Shown piece after piece: positions 1-8,068 of a stretch of 64,000 nt of DNA. Below the pieces are notes generated by a model, which ran no database searches, was not told where the DNA came from, and was given only the letters and a program-made list of their open reading frames with translations. Numbering within the stretch: position 1 is the stretch's first letter; every line of letters starts with the position of its first letter. Source of the DNA: Halomonas halmophila (GTDB lineage Bacteria > Pseudomonadota > Gammaproteobacteria > Pseudomonadales > Halomonadaceae). A program made the translations under genes and the position numbers. Where the stretch lies: NCBI RefSeq assembly GCF_006540005.1, contig NZ_BJOC01000010.1, positions 1-64,000 on the forward strand, read 5' to 3'.

Positions 1-87
1 GGGAAGAGGGAAGAGGGAAGAGGGAAGAGGGAAGAGGGAAGAGGGAAGAGGGAAGAGGGAAGAGGGAAGAGGGAAGAGGGAAGAGGG
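1..87. repeat. GGGAAGA heptamer tandem array, 12 perfect copies
   Basis: The unit GGGAAGA is repeated 12 times without a mismatch from 1 to 84, followed by a GGG remnant. The array starts at the window edge, so its true length is unknown. One strand is all purine, and every unit has a run of three G. There are no spacers, so this is not a CRISPR. Related purine-rich heptamer tracts lie after amiB and between the FhuA-like receptor and fhuB. It sits beyond the 3' end of the gamma-glutamyltransferase gene. Confidence 0.97.
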
Positions 88-115
88 GGCGCGCGAAAGA
101 CTGGTTGTGCGGGGG

Positions 116-145
116 GCCATGCCCCCGGCGGTGCGGGGGCATGGC
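116..145 (-). terminator. Perfect 11-bp hairpin downstream of ggt
   Basis: GCCATGCCCCC at 116-126 pairs with GGGGGCATGGC at 135-145 across an 8-base loop, six bases beyond the ggt stop codon. On the minus strand no T tract follows, so intrinsic termination would be weak. The hairpin may instead protect the 3' end of the mRNA. Confidence 0.5.
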
Positions 146-151
146 GGGCTG

Positions 152-1879
152 TCAGAGCCCGATGGCGGAGGAGGTGGAGCGGCGTGGGTCGGCGCCGCCG
201 AAGAACTTGCCGTCCTCGATGACGATGGATTGAGCGGCGCCCATGGCGGATTGCTGGCTGATGGTGTGACCCTTGCCCTTAAGGAGTTCGATGGTGTCCG
301 GACTGATGCCGGCCTCGATGCGGATCTCGTCGGGCAACCACTGGTGGTGGATGCGCGGCGCGCTGACCGCCGACTGGATGTTCATGTCGTGGTCGATGAC
401 ATTCATCAACACCTGCAGGGTGGTGGTGATGATGCGCGAGCCGCCGGGGCTGCCGGTGATCAGGAAGTTCTTGCCGTCGCGCTTGACGATGGTCGGTGTC
501 ATCGACGAGAGCATGCGCTTGCCGGGTTCCACCTTGTTGGCTTCGCCGCCGATCAGTCCATAGGCATTGGGCACGCCGGGCTTGGCCGAGAAGTCATCCA
601 TCTCGTTGTTGAGCAGGAAGCCGGCGCCTTCCACGGCGATACCCGAGCCATAGCTGAAGTTGATGGTGTAGGTGTTGGAGACGGCCAGGCCATTGCCATC
701 GGCGATCGAGAAGTGAGTGGTCTCGTTGGACTCATAAGGCAGCGGCTTGCCCGGCGAGATCTCGCTGCTCGGGGTGGCGGTGTCCATGTCGATCTGCCCG
801 CGTAGCTCGTCGGCATAGCCTTCCGAGGTCAGGCCTTCCAGGGGCACCTCGACGAAGTCGGTATCGCCCAGGTATTTCGAACGGTCGGCATAGGCGCGCT
901 TCATGGCCTCGGCCATCACATGGATGGTGTCGGCAGAGTTGAAGCCCCATTCGCCGATCGGGTACTCCTCTAGGATGTTGAGCATCTGGACGATGTGCAC
1001 ACCGCCCGAGGAGGGTGGGCTCATGGCGTAGATGTCATGGCCGCGGTAGTTGCCGTGGCTAGGCTCGCGAATGGCCGGTTGATAACCGGCCAGGTCTTCC
1101 AGGGTGATCAGGCCGTCGTGGCGCTGCATTTCGGCGGCGATCAGTTCAGCGGTCTCGCCCTCGTAGAATTCCCGGGCGCCCTGCTCGGCGATGCGCTTGA
1201 GGGTGGCGGCCAGGTCGGGCTGGCGGAAGGTGTCGCCGACTTCATAGGCGCTGCCATCCTCCTTGAAGAACATCTTGCGCGTCGATTCCCATTTTTCCAG
1301 CCGCTCGCGGGTATCGTTGACGCCGGCGACGAAGCGTGGCGGTACCTCGAAGCCTTCTTCGGCCAGGCGAATCGCTGGAGCCAGGGCATCGGCCAGGCTC
1401 AGGGTGCCGTATTTCTCGAGGGCCAGCGCCAGGCCGGCCACAGTGCCCGGCACACCGGCGGCGCGATGGGTGAAGCGCGACCATTCGGAGACAGCGTTGC
1501 CGTCCTCGTCCTGGAACATCGTCTCGGTGGCGGCGGCCGGGGCGGTCTCGCGGTAATCGATGGCGATGACCTCGTCGCTGTTCTCGTCGGAGATCAGCAT
1601 GAAACCGCCACCGCCGATGTTGCCGGAGCGGGGCTGGGTGACCGCCAGGGCGAAGCCGGCGGTGACGGCGGCATCCACGGCGTTGCCGCCGTTGGCCAGC
1701 ACATCCCGTGCGACATCCGAGGCCAGGAAGTGGCTGGTCGCCACTATGCCCTGGGTGCCTTCCTGGGGATGGAAGCGTTCGCCTTCCAGAATGGCCGGCT
1801 GTGCCATGGCCAGCGGGGTCATCAGCAGGGTGCCGGCGATCAGGCCGGCGACCAGTGGGGTCTTGTTGTAGCGGAACAT
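152..1879 (-). CDS. ggt: Gamma-glutamyltransferase (glutathione hydrolase) precursor
   Basis: A 575-residue member of the Ntn-hydrolase gamma-glutamyltranspeptidase family, which cleaves glutathione and other gamma-glutamyl amides in the periplasm. It has an N-terminal signal peptide (positive start, hydrophobic core, AMA-Q cleavage site near residue 26). RETAP near residue 110 matches the substrate-carboxylate arginine. TTHFSIAD near 388 holds the threonine that becomes the new N-terminus after self-cleavage into large and small subunits. GSPGGSRI lies near 480. The ATG at 1879 is chosen over the one at 1885 because AAGGAG directly abuts the latter, leaving no spacer, but sits six bases before the former. 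It is monocistronic and divergent from rpe. Confidence 0.95.
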   Translation of the reverse strand: MFRYNKTPLVAGLIAGTLLMTPLAMAQPAILEGERFHPQEGTQGIVATSHFLASDVARDVLANGGNAVDAAVTAGFALAVTQPRSGNIGGGGFMLISDENSDEVIAIDYRETAPAAATETMFQDEDGNAVSEWSRFTHRAAGVPGTVAGLALALEKYGTLSLADALAPAIRLAEEGFEVPPRFVAGVNDTRERLEKWESTRKMFFKEDGSAYEVGDTFRQPDLAATLKRIAEQGAREFYEGETAELIAAEMQRHDGLITLEDLAGYQPAIREPSHGNYRGHDIYAMSPPSSGGVHIVQMLNILEEYPIGEWGFNSADTIHVMAEAMKRAYADRSKYLGDTDFVEVPLEGLTSEGYADELRGQIDMDTATPSSEISPGKPLPYESNETTHFSIADGNGLAVSNTYTINFSYGSGIAVEGAGFLLNNEMDDFSAKPGVPNAYGLIGGEANKVEPGKRMLSSMTPTIVKRDGKNFLITGSPGGSRIITTTLQVLMNVIDHDMNIQSAVSAPRIHHQWLPDEIRIEAGISPDTIELLKGKGHTISQQSAMGAAQSIVIEDGKFFGGADPRRSTSSAIGL

Positions 1880-1915
1880 CGACATCTCCTTGTCTCTCCA
1901 GGGGAAGTATTCACT

Positions 1916-1983
1916 ATTGGCGGATATCGATGATTGCGCAAGTCGTAATCCGGGTGATGGATGCTGTTAGAATATCCGCCATT
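1916..1983. promoter_or_regulatory. Inverted repeat in the ggt/rpe divergent promoter region
   Basis: ATTGGCGGATAT at 1916-1927 and ATATCCGCCATT at 1972-1983 are complementary with one mismatch (nine bases, GGCGGATAT, are perfect). They are separated by 44 bases. A TAGAAT that could be the rpe -10 element (1968-1973) overlaps the right arm. The arrangement looks like a two-site operator, but no known regulator is recognised. Confidence 0.4.
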
Positions 1984-2012
1984 GTGTTCTTCGAATTTCG
2001 CCAGGGAGCCCC

Positions 2013-2711
2013 ATGAGCGCCACCACCTCCGACTACCTGATCGCCCCTTCGATCCTGTCTGCCGACTTCGCCCGGCTCGGTGATGAAGTCGATGATGTCC
2101 TTGCCTCGGGGGCAGACATCGTGCACTTCGACGTGATGGACAACCACTATGTGCCCAACCTGACCATCGGTCCCATGGTCTGCGAGGCGCTGCGCAAGCA
2201 CGGCGTGACCGCCCCCATCGACGCCCACCTGATGGTCAAGCCGGTGGACCGGCTGATCGGCGATTTCATCGATGCCGGCGCCAGTTATGTCACCTTCCAT
2301 CCGGAGGCCACGGAGCATATCGATCGATCGCTGCAGTTGATCCGCGATGGGGGCTGCCGGTCGGGGCTGGTGTTCAATCCCGCCACTCCCCTGCATTTCC
2401 TCGATCATGTCATGGACAAGGTCGACATGATCCTGCTGATGAGCGTCAATCCGGGTTTCGGGGGTCAGTCCTTCATCCCCGGCACCCTCGACAAGCTGCG
2501 CGAGGTGCGTCGACGCATCGATGCCTCCGGCCGTGCAATTCGTCTGGAAGTCGACGGCGGCATCAAGCCCGACAACATTGCCGAGGTGGCGCGTGCCGGA
2601 GCGGATACCTTCGTCGCCGGCTCGGCGGTCTTCAAGGGGCGCAGTACGCAGGATCCGCATCGTTACGAAAGCGTCATGCGCGAATTTCGCCGTGCGCTCG
2701 AAGACGCATGA
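2013..2711 (+). CDS. rpe: Ribulose-phosphate 3-epimerase
   Basis: 232 residues, the usual length. It interconverts D-ribulose 5-phosphate and D-xylulose 5-phosphate in the cytosolic pentose phosphate pathway. The N-terminal [13 protein letters not shown] motif is diagnostic. [17 protein letters not shown] carries the metal-binding histidine and catalytic aspartate, GFGGQSF is the phosphate-side loop and EVDGGI carries the second catalytic aspartate. It overlaps the next gene by ATGA, so the two are co-translated. In many relatives rpe is followed directly by gph and trpE; here three other genes intervene. Confidence 0.97.
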   Translation: MSATTSDYLIAPSILSADFARLGDEVDDVLASGADIVHFDVMDNHYVPNLTIGPMVCEALRKHGVTAPIDAHLMVKPVDRLIGDFIDAGASYVTFHPEATEHIDRSLQLIRDGGCRSGLVFNPATPLHFLDHVMDKVDMILLMSVNPGFGGQSFIPGTLDKLREVRRRIDASGRAIRLEVDGGIKPDNIAEVARAGADTFVAGSAVFKGRSTQDPHRYESVMREFRRALEDA

Positions 2712-2989
2712 GCGAGCTCGATACTGCGGCCGGGCCATGGCACCTGTACATTCTCGAGACAGCCGACGGCGCCCTCTATACGGGCATCACCACGGATGTG
2801 CAGCGGCGCCTGAGCGAGCATCGGGCGGGGCGCGGTGCCAAGGCCCTGCGTGGCAAAGGTCCGCTGCATCTGGTATATCACCAGGCGGTGGGCGAGCATG
2901 GCGAAGCGCTGCGCCTGGAGGCAGGCATCAAGCGCCTGTCGGCAAGGGAGAAACGGCGCTGGCTGCTGACGCGCCAGGATGAGCCCTGA
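2708..2989 (+). CDS. Small GIY-YIG nuclease-domain protein (UPF0213/YhbQ-like)
   Basis: 93 residues, almost entirely one GIY-YIG fold. [20 protein letters not shown] supplies the paired tyrosines and glycine, followed by RRLSEHRAG with the conserved arginine, and [12 protein letters not shown] near the C-terminus. These single-domain proteins are related to the UvrC and homing-endonuclease catalytic domains, but their cellular target is generally unknown. The start codon overlaps the rpe stop codon (ATGA), so it is expressed with rpe. The family call is firm; activity on DNA is inferred only. Confidence 0.85.
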   Translation: MSELDTAAGPWHLYILETADGALYTGITTDVQRRLSEHRAGRGAKALRGKGPLHLVYHQAVGEHGEALRLEAGIKRLSAREKRRWLLTRQDEP

Positions 2990-3066
2990 GGGCAAGGTGT
3001 CGGCAGTCGGTCAACAAGGTGTCGGTCCCGCTCGGGACGCGACAGGCAAGTATTCAAGGAGTCGAG

Positions 3067-3915
3067 ATGGACGCGGATCTGGAACGCATCGTGGAATTTC
3101 TGCAGGTGCAGGGCACGAGCTTTGTGATCAACCTGGTGGCGGCGATCGCCATCTTCGTGATCGGGCGCTGGGTGGCCAAGCTGCTGCATCGCCTGGCCGT
3201 CAAGTCCATGAAGAAGGCCAAGGCCGACCCACTGGTGGTCACCTTCGTGGGCAATATCCTGTATGTGATGATGATGTTTGCCGTGGTCCTGGCCACCATC
3301 AGCCAGATCGGCATTCAGACCACCTCGCTGATCGCCGTCATCGGTGCCGCGGGGCTGGCCGTGGGACTGGCGTTGCAGGGGTCGCTGGCCAATTTCGCCG
3401 CCGGCGTGATGGTGGTGCTGTTCCGCCCCTACCGGGTGGGCGACTACATCGAGGGTGGCGGCGTTTCCGGCACCGTCGAGGAAGTGCAGATCTTCAACAC
3501 CGAGCTCAGCACGCCGGACAATCGGCGCATCATCGTGCCCAACGGTCAGATGATGTCGGATGCCATCACCAACTACTCCTCGCGTTCCACGCGGCGGGTC
3601 GACCTGGTCGTGGGCGTCGGCTACAACGATGACATCGACACCGTGCGACGCGTGCTGGAGAGCGTGGTGGCCGACGACAGCCGCGTGCTGGCTGATCCGG
3701 CGCCGAACATTCGCATCGGCTCGTTGGGGGACTCCAGTGTCAACTGGATCGTGCGCCCCTGGGTCAATGCGGCGGATTACTGGGATGTCTACTGGGAGAT
3801 GACCGAGGAAATCAAGCGTCGCTTCGATCGCGAAGGCATCAACATTCCCTTCCCACAGCGCGATGTGCACGTCTACCATCACGGCGACAAGAGCGAGACT
3901 GACGTCATCGGCTGA
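3067..3915 (+). CDS. mscS: Small-conductance mechanosensitive channel, MscS family
   Basis: 282 residues, close to the 286 of E. coli MscS. It is an inner-membrane channel that opens under membrane tension and releases solutes on hypo-osmotic shock. Three N-terminal membrane helices are visible. The pore helix has the Gly/Ala-rich pattern GAAGLAVGLALQGSLANFAA, followed by FRPYRVGDYIE and the beta domain (VEEVQIFNTEL, RIIVPNG). The ATG at 3067 is chosen because AAGGAG lies five bases upstream; a GTG at 3019 is possible but less well placed. Such a channel fits a halophile that hoards compatible solutes. Confidence 0.93.
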   Translation: MDADLERIVEFLQVQGTSFVINLVAAIAIFVIGRWVAKLLHRLAVKSMKKAKADPLVVTFVGNILYVMMMFAVVLATISQIGIQTTSLIAVIGAAGLAVGLALQGSLANFAAGVMVVLFRPYRVGDYIEGGGVSGTVEEVQIFNTELSTPDNRRIIVPNGQMMSDAITNYSSRSTRRVDLVVGVGYNDDIDTVRRVLESVVADDSRVLADPAPNIRIGSLGDSSVNWIVRPWVNAADYWDVYWEMTEEIKRRFDREGINIPFPQRDVHVYHHGDKSETDVIG

Positions 3916-3945
3916 GGTCGGGTCGCACCGACGGCCACTGCGCGA

Positions 3946-3977
3946 GGCCCGAGTCCCGATCGTTCGGGGCCCGGGCC
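3946..3977 (+). terminator. GC-rich imperfect hairpin after mscS
   Basis: GGCCCG at 3946-3951 pairs with CGGGCC at 3972-3977, and CCCGA with TCGGG inside it, with a few mismatches between. No T tract follows, so this is a possible mRNA 3' end structure rather than a proven terminator. Confidence 0.4.
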
Positions 3978-4005
3978 TATCGCTTATGGGCTGTATGGCG
4001 CTTAG

Positions 4006-4148
4006 GGAAACGCTGAAAAAATTGGCGAGCATCGTGAAGCGCAAGGCGCACGGAGCACAGAAAGCGAGACATAACATTTAGTTAGGCGAGCTTTCGCGCA
4101 CCGCGTAACGCAGCGATTTGCATGCGCAGGCATTTAAGCAGTGTTTCC
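4006..4148. repeat. MITE-like element, copy 1 (143 bp)
   Basis: It starts GGAAACGCTG (4006-4015) and ends CAGTGTTTCC (4139-4148), which are inverted copies with one mismatch. Flanks are TTAG on the left and TCAG on the right, three of four bases identical, like a decayed 4-bp target duplication. The right portion, from the CACCGCGTAACG block at about 4110 to the end, closely matches copy 3 near 63.5 kb. It has no coding capacity. The right end abuts the ndh stop codon exactly. Confidence 0.7.
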
Positions 4149-5447
4149 TCAGTGGAGCTTCATGCGCGGCTTCAGGAAACGATTCAGCCCATCGACGATG
4201 ACCATCAGCCCGGTCTTCAGAGTGCCGTGAATGGCGCGCTGGTGCATGCGGTACAGGGAGGCGTAGAAGAATTTCGCCAGGTGGCCCTCGATGAAGAGGC
4301 TGCGTGCCGAGGCGCCACGCATCAGGCTACCCACCGCATCAAAATGGGCCAGCGAAATCAGCGAGCCGCGATCACGGAACACGAAGGGCTTGAGCGGTTT
4401 GCCCTCGAGCCGTGCGCGCAGGTTCTTGTAGAGCCGGTCGGCCTGCTGGTGAGCCGCCTGGGCGCGCGGCGGTACCTGGGAACCGTCTTCCTGGGGGCAG
4501 CTGGCGCAATCGCCCAGGGCGAAGATGTGCGGGTCATCGATGCTCTGCAGGCTGGACTCGACCCTGATGCGGTGGTTGTGCTCGGTGGTCAGGCCCAGCT
4601 CCGACAGAAAGGCCGGCGCCTTGATACCGGCCGCCCAGACGCCGAGGTCGGTCTCGATGCGCTGGCCGTCGGCGGTGATGATGGCCGAGGGCTCGATCCG
4701 GGTCACGCGGGTCGCGACATGCACCTGCACGCCCAGGCGCTCCAGCTCGCGATGCACCGCCTGACTGATGCGATCGGGCAGGGCGGGGAGAATGCCGGGG
4801 GCAGCCTCGATCAAGTGCACTTCCAGGTGATCGCTTTCCAGCTGGGTGACGCCATAGGCATGCAACATCTGGGAGGCATCATACAGCTCCGCGGCGAGCT
4901 CGACGCCGGTGGCGCCGGCGCCGACGATACCCACCGCCATCCGGGTGCGCTGGTCATGCCGGGGCGTGTTGTAGCGCAGAAAGGTGTTGAGCATGTCCTT
5001 GCGAAACGCTTCGGCCTGGCGCGGGCTGTCGAGAAAATGGCAGTATTCGCCGACGCCCGGGGTGCCGAAGTCATTGCTCACGCTGCCCACCGCGATGACC
5101 AGTTCATCGTAGGACAGGCTGCGTGATGGCAGGACCTCATGGCCGTCGTCATCGATGATCGGCGCCAGAGTCAGTTGCCGCGATTCGCGGTCCAGCCCGG
5201 TGACGGTGCCGAGCTGGAAGTGATAGCCGTTGGCCCGCGCATGGCCCTGATAGGAAATCTCGTCGAGCCCCGAATCCAGGGCACCGGTGGCGACCTCATG
5301 GAGCAGCGGCTTCCAGATATGGGTGGTATGCCGGTCGACCAGCATGATCTCGGCACGCCCGCGTCGGCCCAGGCGTCGTCCCAGGCGGGTCACCAGCTCC
5401 AGTCCACCGGCGCCGCCGCCGATGACCACGATTCTTGGTACGCTCAT
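4149..5447 (-). CDS. ndh: Type II NADH dehydrogenase (NDH-2)
   Basis: 432 residues. A single-subunit, non-proton-pumping flavoprotein that oxidises NADH and reduces quinone at the inner face of the membrane. VVIGGGAGGLELVTRLG near residues 7-23 binds FAD, and VGIVGAGATGVELAAEL near 170 binds NADH. LGVWAAGIKAP and FALGDCA are family motifs. The basic, amphipathic C-terminus (KFFYASLYRMHQRAI and following) is the usual membrane anchor. The start at 5447 is supported by GAGGAG ten bases upstream. The stop codon lies against a MITE-like element that may serve as its 3' end. Divergent from gph. Confidence 0.93.
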   Translation of the reverse strand: MSVPRIVVIGGGAGGLELVTRLGRRLGRRGRAEIMLVDRHTTHIWKPLLHEVATGALDSGLDEISYQGHARANGYHFQLGTVTGLDRESRQLTLAPIIDDDGHEVLPSRSLSYDELVIAVGSVSNDFGTPGVGEYCHFLDSPRQAEAFRKDMLNTFLRYNTPRHDQRTRMAVGIVGAGATGVELAAELYDASQMLHAYGVTQLESDHLEVHLIEAAPGILPALPDRISQAVHRELERLGVQVHVATRVTRIEPSAIITADGQRIETDLGVWAAGIKAPAFLSELGLTTEHNHRIRVESSLQSIDDPHIFALGDCASCPQEDGSQVPPRAQAAHQQADRLYKNLRARLEGKPLKPFVFRDRGSLISLAHFDAVGSLMRGASARSLFIEGHLAKFFYASLYRMHQRAIHGTLKTGLMVIVDGLNRFLKPRMKLH

Positions 5448-5541
5448 TATCCACAAGCTCCTCGGAAATAGGCCACCAGCATAAGGCCATCGCCATGACA
5501 TGCCCATGGCCCCGAGGCATTTCATGACAGGAAACCGCCAC

Positions 5542-6207
5542 ATGCACCACCTGCTGGATGACATTCGACTGATCTGCTTCGACCTGGACGGCACCCTGGT
5601 GGACTCGGTGCCGGACCTGGCGGCAGCGGTCGATGCGGCCCTGTGCGATCTCGGGCTGTCGGCGGCGGGCGAACGGCATGTCAGGGACTGGGTCGGCAAT
5701 GGTTCGCGGGTGTTGATGGAACGCGCGCTGCGTCACGCCCTGGCCGAGGAACCCGGGGCGTCGCGCCTTGAGCAGGCCCACGATGCCTTTGTGAACCATT
5801 ATGAGCGGCGCCCCTGCGCGGCAAGCCGGCTCTATCCCGGCGTTTCGGAAGCGCTGCAGCAGCTGCATGCCGCCGGGCTGACGTTGGTGCTGGTGACCAA
5901 CAAGCCGGCGGCCTTCATCGCGCCGATTCTCGGGCACTTTGGCCTGTCGGGGTACTTTTCGCTCTGCCTGGGCGGCGACAGCCTGCCACGACGCAAGCCC
6001 GATCCTCTGCCGTTGACGCATGTTGCCGAGGCCTTCGCGGTTTCCTCGGCGCACTGCCTGATGGTCGGGGACTCCCGCCATGATATCGCGGCGGGCAGGG
6101 CGGCCGCGTTCCGCACCCTGGCCGTGCCCTACGGCTACAACCATGGTGAGCCGGTTGCGCTCAGCGGTCCGGATGCCGTGGTTGAATCGCTGGTGGAACT
6201 CCTTTAG
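5542..6207 (+). CDS. gph: Phosphoglycolate phosphatase (HAD superfamily)
   Basis: 221 residues. It dephosphorylates 2-phosphoglycolate, a by-product of DNA 3'-end repair and oxygenase reactions. All HAD motifs are visible: FDLDGTLVDS near 13-22 (nucleophile D14, acid/base D16), VTNKP (motif II), RRKPDP (lysine of motif III) and MVGDSRHDI (motif IV). The ATG at 5542 has AGGA nine bases upstream and gives the N-terminus typical of Gph; an in-frame ATG at 5524 is the alternative. It precedes trpE, as in Pseudomonas-type genomes, but the two are separated by a dedicated trpE promoter. Confidence 0.92.
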   Translation: MHHLLDDIRLICFDLDGTLVDSVPDLAAAVDAALCDLGLSAAGERHVRDWVGNGSRVLMERALRHALAEEPGASRLEQAHDAFVNHYERRPCAASRLYPGVSEALQQLHAAGLTLVLVTNKPAAFIAPILGHFGLSGYFSLCLGGDSLPRRKPDPLPLTHVAEAFAVSSAHCLMVGDSRHDIAAGRAAAFRTLAVPYGYNHGEPVALSGPDAVVESLVELL

Positions 6208-6231
6208 TTTGAACCTGGCCCGTGCCGCGCA

Positions 6232-6260
6232 TTGGGCCATGCACCCTGAACCCGTATAAT
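6232..6260 (+). promoter_or_regulatory. Sigma-70-type promoter of trpE
   Basis: TTGGGC at 6232-6237, a 17-base spacer and a perfect TATAAT at 6255-6260. It lies just after gph and about 40 bases before the leader peptide, so trpE is transcribed independently of gph. Confidence 0.7.
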
Positions 6261-6301
6261 CGCCGGACATTCCCGGACTTCCTGCCCTTATGGACCCTCG
6301 T

Positions 6302-6382
6302 ATGACGCTGGATGCCCTTGTTCTCCGTGACGCCGTGACCCCGCTCGATCGTCGGGTATTCACCGGCAGTTGGCGATGGTGA
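6302..6382 (+). CDS. Putative trpE leader peptide, 26 residues ending W-R-W
   Basis: The open frame ATG...TGA encodes 26 residues whose last three sense codons are TGG-CGA-TGG, immediately before the stop. Tandem or near-tandem Trp codons at the end of a short frame between a promoter and trpE are the hallmark of an attenuation sensor. The N-terminal two thirds is unremarkable. Initiation context is weak, with no clear Shine-Dalgarno sequence, and an alternative upstream ATG at 6291 is out of frame. The frame is seen directly; its role is inferred from position and from known attenuation of Pseudomonas trpE. Confidence 0.6.
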   Translation: MTLDALVLRDAVTPLDRRVFTGSWRW

Positions 6383-6434
6383 CGCTGACGCGCCAGGGCG
6401 GCCCGAGCGTCGCTTGACCATGCGCTTTTCGCTC
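6371..6434 (+). promoter_or_regulatory. Candidate trpE attenuator structures
   Basis: TGGCG (6371-6375, over the Trp codons) can pair with CGCCA (6391-6395). GACGCT (6381-6386) can pair with AGCGTC (6406-6411). AGCG (6406-6409) can pair with CGCT (6423-6426), or GAGCG (6405-6409) with CGCTC (6430-6434), near a short T run. The alternatives are partly exclusive, as in an attenuator, but the last hairpin is weak and has a poor T tract. This is less convincing than the trpG attenuator. Confidence 0.4.
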
Positions 6435-6474
6435 CATCGTGAGTTCTTTCTTTACCCGAGGCCCAGGGCAGATG

Positions 6475-7959
6475 ATGACCCCCGAACGTTTTCAGGAGCT
6501 GGCCGACGCCGGCTACAACCGTATCCCCGTGACCCGCGAGGTCCTGGCGGATCTCGATACGCCGCTTTCCACCTACCTCAAACTGGCCGACGCGCCCTGG
6601 ACCTTCCTGCTGGAGTCCGTGCAGGGCGGCGAGAAGTGGGGGCGTTATTCGATCATCGGCCTGCCGTGTCGCGAGCGCATCGAAGTGCGCGGGTTTCATG
6701 TCGAACACGTCGTCGACGGCGAGGGCCGCGGAGCCACCGAGGTGGAGGACCCACTGGCCTGGATCGAGGCCTTCCAGGCGCGCTTCAAGGTCCCGCGTCT
6801 GGATGACACGCCGCGTTTCGACGGCGGCCTGGTGGGCTATTTCGGCTATGACACCATTCGCTACATCGAGCCCCGCCTGCGGGGCGTGGAAAAGCCCGAT
6901 CCGCTCGGCGTGCCGGACATCCTGCTGATGGTCTGCGACGACCTGGTGGTCTTCGACAACCTCTCGGGCCGCCTGACGCTCTGGACCCATGCCGATCCCG
7001 GTGAGGCCGAGGCCTACGCCCGTTCGATCCAGCGCCTCGACCAGCTCGAGGAGCAGCTGCGCAGCGCCGTGCTGCAGAGTCGCAGTCCCGGTACCGGGCG
7101 GTCGAACATCTCCGAGGACGACTTCCATGCCAGCTTCAGCGAGGCCGGCTACAAGGCGGCCGTGGAACGCATCAAGGAATACGTCAAGGCCGGCGACGTC
7201 ATGCAGTGCGTGCCGTCCCAGCGCATGTCGATTCCCTACCAGGCGCCGCCGCTGGACCTGTATCGCGCCCTGCGCAGCCTCAACCCGTCGCCCTACATGT
7301 TCTTCCTCAACCTGGACGACCATCATGTGGTCGGCTCCTCGCCGGAAATCCTCACCCGCCTCGAGGAAGGCGAGGTGACCGTGCGGCCCATCGCCGGCAC
7401 GCGTCACCGCGGTGCCACCGAGGAAGAGGATCGCGCCCTGGAAGCCGAGCTGCTCAACGATCCCAAGGAAATCGCCGAGCACGTCATGCTCATCGATCTC
7501 GGCCGCAACGATGTGGGGCGCATCAGCGAGCCGGGCTCGGTGACGGTCACCGACAACATGGCCGTCGAGCGTTATTCGCATGTCATGCACATCGTCTCTC
7601 AGGTCACCGGGCGTCTGCGCTCGGGCATGACGGCGATGGACGCGCTGCGTGCCACCTTCCCGGCGGGTACCCTGTCCGGGGCTTCCAAGGTACGTGCCAT
7701 GGAAGTCATCGACGAGCTCGAGCCGGTCAAGCGTGGTATCTACTCCGGGGCCGTCGGCTATATTTCGTGGCACGGCAACATGGATACCGCCATCGCCATT
7801 CGCACCGCCGTGATCAAGGATGGCGAGCTGCATGTCCAGGCCGGTGGCGGCATCGTCGCCGACTCCGATCCCGATGACGAATGGCAGGAAACCATCAACA
7901 AGCGGCGCGCCCTGTTCCGGGCGGTGGCCATGGCCGAGCGGGGACTCGACAACCTCTAG
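6475..7959 (+). CDS. trpE: Anthranilate synthase component I
   Basis: 494 residues, matching Pseudomonas TrpE in length and N-terminal pattern. With TrpG it converts chorismate and glutamine to anthranilate, the first committed step to tryptophan. [16 protein letters not shown] (about residues 43-58) is the region for feedback binding of Trp. The C-terminal chorismate-binding domain shows [32 protein letters not shown] and [18 protein letters not shown]. The ATG at 6475 is preferred over the adjacent one at 6472 because AGGG then sits six bases upstream. It is physically apart from trpGDC, with its own promoter and leader. Confidence 0.97.
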   Translation: MTPERFQELADAGYNRIPVTREVLADLDTPLSTYLKLADAPWTFLLESVQGGEKWGRYSIIGLPCRERIEVRGFHVEHVVDGEGRGATEVEDPLAWIEAFQARFKVPRLDDTPRFDGGLVGYFGYDTIRYIEPRLRGVEKPDPLGVPDILLMVCDDLVVFDNLSGRLTLWTHADPGEAEAYARSIQRLDQLEEQLRSAVLQSRSPGTGRSNISEDDFHASFSEAGYKAAVERIKEYVKAGDVMQCVPSQRMSIPYQAPPLDLYRALRSLNPSPYMFFLNLDDHHVVGSSPEILTRLEEGEVTVRPIAGTRHRGATEEEDRALEAELLNDPKEIAEHVMLIDLGRNDVGRISEPGSVTVTDNMAVERYSHVMHIVSQVTGRLRSGMTAMDALRATFPAGTLSGASKVRAMEVIDELEPVKRGIYSGAVGYISWHGNMDTAIAIRTAVIKDGELHVQAGGGIVADSDPDDEWQETINKRRALFRAVAMAERGLDNL

Positions 7960-7981
7960 GCCGAAGGCGCCCGAGAGCGCC

Positions 7982-8010
7982 TTGACAGGCATGAGCGCGC
8001 CGCACACTAT
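7982..8010 (+). promoter_or_regulatory. Promoter of trpGDC
   Basis: A perfect TTGACA at 7982-7987, 17 bases, then CACTAT at 8005-8010. Transcription would start near 8017, just before the leader frame. Confidence 0.65.
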
Positions 8011-8020
8011 AGCGAGCATG

Positions 8021-8068
8021 ATGTATTTCGCGATGACCTCAGTGACGCAGTGGCGCCTCCAGTATTGA
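8021..8068 (+). CDS. Putative trpG leader peptide with one Trp codon
   Basis: A 15-residue frame (from ATG 8021; in-frame ATGs also at 8018 and 8033) ends QWRLQY and stop. The single TGG at 8051-8053 lies directly before strand 1 of the attenuator, where a stalled ribosome would change folding. There is no good Shine-Dalgarno sequence, and the predicted transcription start leaves almost no 5' leader before 8018, so the true start codon is unsure. The position relative to the terminator is the main support. Confidence 0.55.
   Translation: MYFAMTSVTQWRLQY

Noticed and set aside
1-87. CRISPR array interpretation of the heptamer repeat
   Set aside because: Seven-base units are directly adjacent with no spacers, and no cas genes are present.
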